A stretch of DNA of 7,254 nucleotides, from assembly GCA_003552605.1 (NCBI GenBank), contig PUNN01000223.1, positions 1 to 7,254 of the forward strand, written 5' to 3'. How positions within the stretch are numbered: the first letter of the stretch is position 1; every line of letters begins with the position of its first letter. Below are positions 1 through 5,341 of this stretch, piece by piece. Below the pieces are notes generated by a model that did no database searches, was not told the DNA's origin, and worked only from the letters and a program-made list of their open reading frames with translations. The position numbers and the translations under genes were made by a program. This DNA comes from Phycisphaeraceae bacterium (GTDB taxonomy: Bacteria; Planctomycetota; Phycisphaerae; Phycisphaerales; Phycisphaeraceae).

Positions 1-102
1 CTCTACCGAATCTGGAAAGACCGTGTGCCCTACGATGAACAATACCACCGAAATAACCAGCAAAAACACGCGCAACCAACCCCGCAACCAGCCACCTGTT
101 GA
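1..102 (+). CDS. C-terminal fragment of an unidentified protein, possibly a transposase (5' end outside window)
   Basis: Frame 1 is open from the first base to a TGA at 100-102 and gives 33 residues beginning LYRIWKDRVPYDEQYHRN. It has no start codon in the window, so it would be the tail of a gene entering from the left. The R/W-rich stretch followed by PYDE recalls the C-termini of some IS110-type transposases, but that is memory of a pattern and not a match I can verify. The last residues (QQKHAQPTPQPATC) look like a low-complexity tail. The first 100 bases are visibly richer in A than the rest of the window, which fits transferred DNA. A repeat fragment begins about 10 bases after the stop. 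It could equally be a chance open frame, since 33 codons is short. Confidence 0.35.
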   Translation, partial: LYRIWKDRVPYDEQYHRNNQQKHAQPTPQPATC

Positions 103-111
103 CATACACAG

Positions 112-169
112 TCCGGAAACCGCTGACGCAGCCAGCCGGTTTCGCATCTACATGCGTCTGCCCTGCGCC
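112..169 (+). repeat. R1: right-half fragment of the dispersed palindromic repeat
   Basis: This stretch reads CCGGAAACCGCTGACGCAGC and continues with CCGGTTTCGCATCTACATGC and CTGCCCTGCG. It matches, base for base over long runs, the right half plus outer flank of the repeat at 4201-4253 and the flank at 7139-7188. The left half of this copy is absent, so it is a truncated member. It is followed within about 25 bases by the next copy (R2). No coding role is seen: a minus-strand open frame crossing it (30-359) is made of repeat sequence. Confidence 0.7.
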
Positions 170-193
170 CGAGCAGCACTGAGGGCAAAGGGC

Positions 194-364
194 GCATGAC
201 AGTTCTCGCGGCGGGCAATCCCGGGGGTTGCATGGTCAGCGGTTTCCGGGGGGGTCTGCGGCCGATGGCCATGGGGCCCCGGGGATTCAGGACGCCCCGA
301 GCGCCTCGCGGCCTCGCATGGCCATCGGGCTGAAGCCCCCCCGGAAAGCCCGCTGACACAGCCA
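194..364. repeat. R2: palindromic repeat downstream of the GH28 gene
   Basis: Two arms at 231-273 and 317-360 are near-perfect reverse complements. Both read, on opposite strands, TCAGCGG, then TTTCCGGGGGGG, then a short variable part, then CCGATGGCCATG. The loop of 43 bases (274-316) is GC-rich and unlike the loops of R3 and R5. An outer GCATGAC at 194-200 is shared with R5 and R6. Transcribed from either strand, this would fold into a very stable hairpin. It lies about 25 bases beyond the stop codon of the GH28 gene, so it could protect or end that transcript. It lacks a T-run, so it is not a classic intrinsic terminator. Confidence 0.85.
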
Positions 365-387
365 GCCCCGAGGTTGCCCGCGACGTC

Positions 388-1701
388 TCAGGTGCTGCGG
401 TCGTGCAGGCCCTCGACGGCGTGGGTATAGAGCATCGCGCGGTCCGGCTCGAGGCCCTCGGCCCAGGTCAGCCCCACATCATGCAGGCTCAAGCCACGCA
501 CGTGAGCGGCGCTGATCAGGTGGGCCGTGGCGGCATGGTTGATCCGGTCCGGGTCATGGCTGACCCGCGCGGCCCCGGCGGGCTTGAACACATCGGTTGC
601 CAGCGGCCCCGTGACGTGCCACTGAAGGCCCCGGATGGCCACATCCTCGACCGGGCACGCCGCGGTGCCCTCGATGTGCAGACGGCCCGGTGAGCAGACG
701 ATGCAGTTTTCAAACCGCACCCGCCGGATGCGGCCCGGCGCGGCGGGAAGGTCCGCATCGCCGGATGGATCGGCGGCCTCGCAACCCTCCCCCGCCTCGC
801 CGGCAACGGCGAAGCGCGGGGTGATGTCGATCAGGATCGGGAACTGCGAGCCGTTGTGCACCACCAGATTCGAGCAGACGATGTTTTCAAACGTCCCACC
901 ATCTTTCATATAGAGCCCGAAGCCCACGCCCGTGCCGCCTTCCTCGGGTACCCCAAGGGCCACGCAGCCGTTGACCACGACGTTGCGGATCGGCCCGATC
1001 GACTCGGTGCCGAGTTTCAGCGCTGCGCAGTTGGTCCGCAGGATGCAGTTGTTGACCACCACGTTCTCACAGGGATCACCCTCGGTGGACTTGAGGACGA
1101 TGCAGTCATCGCCAGCGGTGATGTCGCAATCGCTGATGACCACGTGACGGCAGCCGTCCGGGTCGATGCCATCGGAGTTCGGCCAGTTGTTCTGCATCGT
1201 CACGCCACTGATGCGCACGTGCTCGCATCGCTTCAAGTGCAGCGTCCAGTTCTGCGCGTGGCGGATGGTGAGATCGCAGATGCGTACATGGCGGCAGTCC
1301 CGCCACAGCAGCACCACCGGCCGCAGAGCAAGCTCGCGCGCGGCCTGCCAGTCCAGCGGCTGCGGCCCACCGCCACCATCGATCACGCCGGTGCCGGTGA
1401 TCGCGATGTGCTCGGCCCGATCGGCAAAGAGCATTGCCTGAAGCGGGCGGTGGGCATCGCGGCGGTGATCGACATCGTCATACGCCTCAACGTCATCGGC
1501 CGCGAGCAGCACGGCCCCGGTGTGCAGATGCAACTCGACATGATCCCGCAACGTGAGCATGCCGCTGCGCCAGGTGCCGGCGGGCAGGACCACACGCCCC
1601 CCACCGGCCTCACCGGCGGCATTGATCGCCTTCTGAATGCTATGCCCATCGGCCGCCACACCGTCACCGACGGCACCATAGTTGCGCACATCGTAAATCA
1701 T
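388..1701 (-). CDS. Glycoside hydrolase family 28-type (polygalacturonase-like) protein
   Basis: The 437-residue protein is a right-handed beta-helix enzyme of the GH28/pectin-lyase-like fold, expected to hydrolyse galacturonan-type or related polysaccharides. It begins MIYDVRNYGAVGDGVAADG, the usual N-terminal signature of this fold, followed by rungs rich in HVRISG- and NVVVNN-type repeats. Catalytic-region motifs are NSDGID (residues 175-180) and GDD (197-199). The place of the usual GHG motif is taken by NCAALKLGTES (about 224-234), and the usual RIK by YMKDGG (264-269), as in a divergent bacterial GH28 branch. No signal peptide is visible, so the protein looks cytoplasmic. The ATG at 1699-1701 was chosen because it starts the family signature and has GGTGG just upstream. 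An upstream ATG at 1752 would add 17 residues reaching into repeat R3. Exact substrate is unknown. The family call is firm, the specificity is not. Confidence 0.85.
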   Translation of the reverse strand: MIYDVRNYGAVGDGVAADGHSIQKAINAAGEAGGGRVVLPAGTWRSGMLTLRDHVELHLHTGAVLLAADDVEAYDDVDHRRDAHRPLQAMLFADRAEHIAITGTGVIDGGGGPQPLDWQAARELALRPVVLLWRDCRHVRICDLTIRHAQNWTLHLKRCEHVRISGVTMQNNWPNSDGIDPDGCRHVVISDCDITAGDDCIVLKSTEGDPCENVVVNNCILRTNCAALKLGTESIGPIRNVVVNGCVALGVPEEGGTGVGFGLYMKDGGTFENIVCSNLVVHNGSQFPILIDITPRFAVAGEAGEGCEAADPSGDADLPAAPGRIRRVRFENCIVCSPGRLHIEGTAACPVEDVAIRGLQWHVTGPLATDVFKPAGAARVSHDPDRINHAATAHLISAAHVRGLSLHDVGLTWAEGLEPDRAMLYTHAVEGLHDRST

Positions 1702-1738
1702 GACCACCAATATAACGGATCGAAGGGCCCGGTGGAGC

Positions 1739-1871
1739 CAGGGCAAACCCATGTAGCTTGGGTGGCATGGTCAGCAGCCGTCTTTCCGGGGGCGGCTGAT
1801 GGCCATGCGGCGAACCCCCAATCACAGGCCGTCATGGCCATTGGCCTGCCCCGAAAGCCCCCGACCAAGCC
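1739..1871. repeat. R3: palindromic repeat upstream of the GH28 gene
   Basis: The arms are 1766-1807 (CATGGTCAGCAGCC, then TTTCCGGGGG, then GATGGCCATG) and 1833-1871, which gives the same pattern on the other strand with several mismatches. The loop (1808-1832, 25 bases) is 23/25 identical to the loop of R5 and contains CCCAATCACAGGCCG. The left outer flank (1739-1765, CAGGGCAAACCCATG and GGGTGGCATGG) matches the reverse complement of the flank at 7153-7187. The copy occupies the leader side of the GH28 gene, ending 37 bases before its start codon, so the GH28 promoter must lie inside or beyond it. Confidence 0.85.
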
Positions 1872-2058
1872 ACGTGGTGTTTCCTTTCCGCATTTCTACT
1901 CGTTTCAACACGGTGGCCCTGCCGATGCACTCGAGCGGGACAGACCGTTCCCTTCCATGTCCATCAGCAACACGCCTGATTGCGAAGCCGCGATCCGGGA
2001 GTTTCCGGGGGGGTTCCGGGGGTACGGTCGGGGAGGTGCAGCAGTGGTGGTGACCGGG
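1872..2058. other. Spacer between repeat R3 and mtnP, no gene recognised
   Basis: No convincing gene, RNA or terminator is seen in these 187 bases, which lie just beyond the mtnP stop codon. The only structure noted is the G-rich stretch at about 2009-2035, where TTTCCGGGGGGG is followed by TTCCGGGGG. It resembles the G-run of the palindromic repeat and may be a decayed piece of it. A short imperfect stem (GATTGCG, AAGC, CGCGATC) lies near 1978-1995 and has a wobble or mismatch, without a T-run. Confidence 0.4.
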
Positions 2059-2976
2059 CTATTCGAAATACCTGCCCCACAACGGCCTGAGCCGTTCAAT
2101 CTCATCTGCGGGGATCTGCTTTCTGTCTGTCCAGATGGCGAGTTTGAGGGCATCATGGGCGGGGCTGGGTCGGGCGCGCAGCGGCTCGGTATCCTTCAGG
2201 GCCTCGCGGACAAGTGAAAGACTTGTCTTTGTAGCCCGTTTGAGGTTGGCGATGATCTGTGAAAGCAGGTCACCGTGGTCGCCGTAGGTCTCATGCGGCT
2301 TCCAGCAGTCGTAGTCGGTCGGCAGTGCGATGAGGGCGTAAGCCATCTCAGCCTCGCGCGCCAGCTTCGCCTCGGGCATCGCCGTCATGCCGATAAGTTG
2401 AGCGCCCCAGCCGCGGTGCAGGTGCGATTCAGCGCGCGTGGAGAACGCCGGCCCCTCCATGCACACGTAGGTACCACCATCATGGACGCTGACAGGCTCG
2501 CCCACCTCATCGGTGACCCGCGTGGCCGCATCCAGCAACCACTTGCGCATCACGGGGCAGAAGGGGTCGGCCAGTTCGATGTGTGCCGCGACGTTGTTGT
2601 AGTAGGTGCTCTCGCGGCGGAAGGTCTTGTCGATCACCTGATCCACAATGACCAGGTCGCCCGGATGCACGTCTTCATCCAGCGAGCCGGTCGCCCCCGT
2701 GGCGATGATGTGGCTCACGCCGAGCGTTTTCAGCGCGAAGATATTGGCCCGGTAAGGCACGTGGGTGGGATTGAACCGGTGACCGATGCCGTGGCGGCGG
2801 AGGATGGCCAGCTCGACGCCCTGCCACTGCGTCAGCGTGATCGGCGCTGAAGGCGGGCCGAAGGGGGTCTCCGGCTCGACCGTCTTACCGCCTTCTGCCC
2901 CGAGCGCCTCCTCGACGCCGGTGCCACCGATGATGCCGATGCGCTGCGGTTGATCTGCGGGTGAAGATTGACTCAT
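2059..2976 (-). CDS. mtnP: S-methyl-5'-thioadenosine phosphorylase
   Basis: This 305-residue cytoplasmic enzyme cleaves 5'-methylthioadenosine with phosphate to adenine and 5-methylthioribose 1-phosphate. It recycles the by-product of polyamine synthesis into methionine and purine salvage. Visible family motifs are the phosphate-binding GIIGGTG (14-20), RRHG (60-63), NPTHVPYRAN (69-78), YVCMEGPAFSTRAE (170-183), GMTAMPEAKLAREAEM (196-211) and TDYD (220-223). The last carries the aspartates that select 6-aminopurines over hypoxanthine and guanine. The C-terminal 45 or so residues extend past the core, ending RLRPLWGRYFE. The start at 2976 gives a normal family N-terminus. An ATG four codons upstream (2988) has GGGGG close by and is possible. 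The longer frame to 3168 crosses a terminator and a repeat and is rejected. No other methionine-salvage gene is nearby. Transcription appears separate from the upstream acetyltransferase gene. Confidence 0.95.
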   Translation of the reverse strand: MSQSSPADQPQRIGIIGGTGVEEALGAEGGKTVEPETPFGPPSAPITLTQWQGVELAILRRHGIGHRFNPTHVPYRANIFALKTLGVSHIIATGATGSLDEDVHPGDLVIVDQVIDKTFRRESTYYNNVAAHIELADPFCPVMRKWLLDAATRVTDEVGEPVSVHDGGTYVCMEGPAFSTRAESHLHRGWGAQLIGMTAMPEAKLAREAEMAYALIALPTDYDCWKPHETYGDHGDLLSQIIANLKRATKTSLSLVREALKDTEPLRARPSPAHDALKLAIWTDRKQIPADEIERLRPLWGRYFE

Positions 2977-3057
2977 GAAGCGGATCATAACCCCCGCCAC
3001 ACCCGCGATGCCACTGCCGATGGCCGCGGCACGGGGCGAACGAACGCATGCAGCCGC

Positions 3058-3079
3058 AAAAAAAGCTGACCGCGTCAGC
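3058..3079 (-). terminator. Rho-independent terminator of the acetyltransferase gene
   Basis: On the minus strand GCTGAC, loop GCG, GTCAGC is followed directly by seven T residues. On the plus strand this is seven A residues at 3058-3064, then the arms 3065-3070 and 3074-3079. It lies about 95 bases after the acetyltransferase stop (3175) and about 80 bases before the mtnP start. It would therefore separate the two genes into different transcripts. The stem is only 6 bp, but it is perfect and the T-run is uninterrupted. One arm is the GTCAGC edge of the repeat fragment R4. Confidence 0.6.
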
Positions 3080-3095
3080 GGCTTCCCGGGGGGGG
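3074..3095 (+). repeat. R4: short fragment of the palindromic repeat
   Basis: GTCAGCGGCTTCCC followed by a run of eight G matches the first third of the repeat's left arm (compare 235-252 and 4114-4133). The rest of the element is missing or unrecognisable, although GGCATGGTTGGTCA at 3120-3133 may be another decayed piece. Together with the terminator this is the only structure recognised in the 198-base spacer between the acetyltransferase and mtnP. Confidence 0.5.
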
Positions 3096-3174
3096 CGCTG
3101 CGAAGCGGGCTCAGGCCGCGGCATGGTTGGTCACGTTTGCATCGCCGCAGATTGCCCCAACGCCGCAAGCGAGC

Positions 3175-4020
3175 CTACTGCCCACTTCCACCTTGCGCGG
3201 CGGCATCCGCCTCCTGCCACCGCTCCAATTCCGCGAAGCGATCAAAGCCCCGGCGGTGCAGCCATGAGCGGGCCGCGGCCGCCTCTGGCAGTTCGACCAA
3301 CACCTGCTCGAAGCGGGCGCGATGGCAGAGGTCGGCAAGGTGATCGAGCATTGTTTCACCGATGCCATGGCCGCGGTGCTCAGGGTCGGTGAAAAGCTCG
3401 ACAATCACGCCCATCTGCCCGAGGCCGACCACGCCCGCCGCGGCCACCGGCTCACCGTTGCAGCGGCCGAGCAGCAGGTCGAAGCGCGGATCATCGAGCG
3501 CTTCGACCACGGCATCACCGCGCTGCCGGGCCCCTTGCTCATCACCATTGCTCTCTTCGAGCCCGGCCGCGGTAAACAGCCGGGCGGTCTGTTCGAACGC
3601 CGCGCGTGCCGGGATGACCTGGACATCGTCCCGTGGCGTCTGCGGCGGTCGGTATCGCTGAAGGATCAGCGCTTCCCATGGCCGCGGCTTGAACCCCGCC
3701 GCCTCCGCCGCCGCGCGCATCGGCCGGCTGTCGACCAGGCCGGCACCGGCAAGCGCAAGACATCGGCTGCCACAATCTTGGAAATGCGCCTGGATCGCGT
3801 GCAGCAGATCATCCGCCGCCACGGGCTCAACCGCGGCGAGGTCCGCCGCGCGGTTGGCCATGACCAGGGCGGGATATCGCTTGCTGCTGAAGGCGACCGC
3901 CCCATCAAGGGTCGTTTCATCTGCCACCGCGCGGCTGAGAATGCCCTGCGCCCGGTCAAGAGCGCGCAGCATTGCAGGACGGCCAGGGCGATACGAGGCT
4001 GAAACCACCGGCAACTCCAT
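3175..4020 (-). CDS. GNAT-family N-acetyltransferase
   Basis: The product has 281 residues. Its C-terminal half (about 130-270) is a GNAT domain that should transfer an acetyl group from acetyl-CoA to an amine. The acetyl-CoA-binding motif A is clear: VIVELFTDPEHRGHGIGETML (205-225), with the RGHGIG pyrophosphate loop at 216-221. It is followed by the terminal beta-alpha unit RSWLHRRGFDRF (251-262). The N-terminal 125 residues have GNAT-like layout and end in GFKPRPWEALILQRY, but have no readable motif A. This suggests a two-domain protein with a degenerate first domain. The substrate cannot be told. The ATG at 4018-4020 is the first in frame and has no good ribosome site. ATG at 3972 is an alternative. 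The gene is divergent from the plus-strand gene at 4485, and a U-tailed hairpin lies downstream. Confidence 0.85.
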   Translation of the reverse strand: MELPVVSASYRPGRPAMLRALDRAQGILSRAVADETTLDGAVAFSSKRYPALVMANRAADLAAVEPVAADDLLHAIQAHFQDCGSRCLALAGAGLVDSRPMRAAAEAAGFKPRPWEALILQRYRPPQTPRDDVQVIPARAAFEQTARLFTAAGLEESNGDEQGARQRGDAVVEALDDPRFDLLLGRCNGEPVAAAGVVGLGQMGVIVELFTDPEHRGHGIGETMLDHLADLCHRARFEQVLVELPEAAAARSWLHRRGFDRFAELERWQEADAAAQGGSGQ

Positions 4021-4040
4021 GAGCGATGCTAGGTCGGGAA

Positions 4041-4052
4041 ACCCCCGGGGGT
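4041..4052. other. 12-bp perfect palindrome upstream of the acetyltransferase gene
   Basis: ACCCCCGGGGGT is a perfect inverted repeat 20 bases upstream of the acetyltransferase start codon, inside its presumed leader or promoter. It could be an operator half-site pair or simply debris of the G-rich repeat family, whose next copy starts at 4076. No flanking promoter boxes are evident. Confidence 0.35.
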
Positions 4053-4075
4053 GGGGGAGATACGCCCAGCGGGGT

Positions 4076-4253
4076 GCATGACACGCGACAGGGGCACCCC
4101 ATGGCCGGCTGCATCAGCGGGCTTTCCGGGGGGTCTTCAGCCCAATGGCCATGCGGCGACCACCCAATCACAGGCCGTCATGGCCATCGGCTGCGGACAC
4201 CCCCGGAAGCCGCTGACCATGCCACCCGGTTTCGCCCCTACATGCGTTCGCCT
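4076..4253. repeat. R5: best-preserved palindromic repeat, with conserved loop and outer flanks
   Basis: The arms are 4111-4153 and 4179-4222. Both read (opposite strands) TCAGCGG, CTTCCGGGGG, and end in CCRATGGCCATG. The 25-base loop (4154-4178) is nearly identical to that of R3. The left outer flank begins GCATGACACGCGACAGGGGC and matches the reverse complement of the right end of R6. The right flank CCACCCGGTTTCGC then CTACATGCG matches R1 and R6. The whole unit thus spans about 180 bases and is palindromic beyond the core arms. It lies between two divergent genes. The rest of this 464-base spacer holds a 12-bp palindrome, a promoter box, and no gene. Confidence 0.9.
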
Positions 4254-4393
4254 TGGGGGAGCGGCCGGCCATGCAGCCGGCGGGGAGGCAGGGCGACACT
4301 GGAGCGGGGGCAACGCCATACGCCCCCGCGGCAATGATAAGTCATTCGCCACGGGACAGTTGCGACAAAGGCGACGGTATACCGCGGCGACGC

Positions 4394-4399
4394 TATAAT
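4394..4399 (+). promoter_or_regulatory. -10 promoter box for the gene at 4485
   Basis: A perfect TATAAT stands in strongly GC-rich DNA about 85 bases upstream of the ATG at 4485. It would give a 5' leader of roughly 80 bases. No good -35 hexamer is found at 16-18 bases. TTGCGA at 4360-4365 is 28 bases away and too far. The absence of a -35 box and of an extended -10 TG lowers confidence, although the match and position are suggestive. Confidence 0.5.
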
Positions 4400-4484
4400 G
4401 GCCCGGTTCCGCGCTATGGTACTTCCGGGCGAGCCCCGGCAAACTGCTTTAAGCCCTGAACCTGCAATGAGGTAGAGCAACATC

Positions 4485-5255
4485 ATGCCCACGAGCTACG
4501 GCGCCCTATGCACAGACTTTTACATCAACCAGAAGCTGGCGCTGAAGCTGGACCTGCCCGGCGAGCGGGAGACGATTCTGCACCTGTTCGACCGCATTCG
4601 ACGCAGCGAGCCGTCGATGGACCGATTCCGCCGCTTCGATGATGAGTTGGCCCTCGAATCGAGTCGCCGCGATGCCGAGTACAAGTGGATGGCGCTGCGT
4701 CGCACGAGCATCCGCACCGGCCACGTCAACCCGCCATCGATGGAGCAGGCCTACCGCTTCCACCGGCTCGTGCTGGAGGTTTCACCGTTCCACCTGACCA
4801 TCAGTCCGCTGGATATCGATTACCTCGAGCTGCTTTTCGGTTTCGACCTTGAGTGCAACGCCAACCATGATGAAGTGGTTTACGATGCCTTGATGGGCCA
4901 GTCGCCACTCGGTGACCTGCTTCGTCTGCCGGCTGGCTTCCCTGAATCCGAGCATACGAAGGTCATCGATGTGCAGCCCGTTTTCGGCCTCCAGCTCAAC
5001 CGCACGGGTGAGCTTCAGGCTTTCTTCGAGGTCAAGACCCGACAGCGGGGCCGCCGCGGCGGGGCGGGCCGGTCGCGCAACGAGCCGATCAGCATCTTCC
5101 TCACACTCCGCCGTTACGGCCCGGTCGATGACATCAAGCACCTCGGACACGAGTTCAACCGGCTCAAGGATTGTGCCGAGTTGCTCGCAACCGAACGGCT
5201 CGTCCCCGGCCTGCTCACGCCCATCGCCCGCCACATCACCAGCGGCAGTGCATGA
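4485..5255 (+). CDS. Conserved-looking protein of unknown function
   Basis: I do not recognise the 256-residue product. It has no signal peptide or membrane segment and should be cytoplasmic. It is rich in arginine and acidic residues. The first 120 residues look like a helical, charged domain (DRIRRSEPSMDRFRRFDDEL at 36-55). Then come VSPFHLTISPLDIDYLELLF (99-118), a region containing NHDEVVYDAL, and a beta-like segment LNRTGELQAFFEVKTR (171-186). A strongly basic patch RQRGRRGGAGRSR (186-198) follows, perhaps a flexible or nucleic-acid-contacting linker, then ISIFLTLRRYG and a helical C-terminus. Coding quality is good throughout. The ATG at 4485 has GAGG at 4469-4472, with 12 bases of spacing, and a TATAAT box further upstream. 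It stands alone on its strand and converges on the HD-GYP gene with an 86-base gap. It resembles lineage-specific proteins I associate with planctomycetes, but that is an impression. Confidence 0.8.
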   Translation: MPTSYGALCTDFYINQKLALKLDLPGERETILHLFDRIRRSEPSMDRFRRFDDELALESSRRDAEYKWMALRRTSIRTGHVNPPSMEQAYRFHRLVLEVSPFHLTISPLDIDYLELLFGFDLECNANHDEVVYDALMGQSPLGDLLRLPAGFPESEHTKVIDVQPVFGLQLNRTGELQAFFEVKTRQRGRRGGAGRSRNEPISIFLTLRRYGPVDDIKHLGHEFNRLKDCAELLATERLVPGLLTPIARHITSGSA

Positions 5256-5341
5256 GATAAGGGCCACCGCTGCGCTGTCGGCTTCGCAACCACCTGCGAC
5301 CGCGCAAGCGCGATCAACTGCGTTGCCATGCCGGCCATTGC

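Noticed and set aside
30..359. Minus-strand open frame of 109 codons
   Set aside because: It is made almost entirely of repeats R1 and R2. Its words (GFPGGLQPDGHA, RKPLTM) recur in other copies, so it is repeat sequence rather than a gene.
1702..1752. 17-residue N-terminal extension of the GH28 protein
   Set aside because: It reaches into the outer flank of repeat R3. It could mimic a short hydrophobic leader but lacks a signal-peptide layout, and the fold signature starts at the later ATG.
856..2217. Plus-strand open frame of 453 codons
   Set aside because: It lies antisense to the GH28 gene and runs on through R3 into mtnP. The minus-strand product has clear family motifs, so this is a GC-rich shadow frame.
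2275..2850. Plus-strand open frame of 191 codons
   Set aside because: Antisense shadow of mtnP, with no recognisable features.
2977..3168. N-terminal extension of MtnP
   Set aside because: It would cross a terminator hairpin and repeat fragment R4. The family N-terminus begins just after the ATG at 2976.
112..4253. CRISPR array
   Set aside because: The repeats are long palindromes scattered between genes at irregular distances, with no short regular repeat-spacer pattern and no cas genes.
4360..4365. TTGCGA as the -35 partner of TATAAT
   Set aside because: The spacing of 28 bases is too long for a normal sigma-70-type promoter.
4051..4398. Plus-strand open frame of 115 codons
   Set aside because: It is dominated by repeat R5 and has no ribosome site. 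The translation repeats words found in other copies.
5256..5341. Bidirectional terminator between the convergent genes
   Set aside because: Only a short CGCG-CAAG-CGCG stem is visible, with no T-run on either strand. The support is insufficient.
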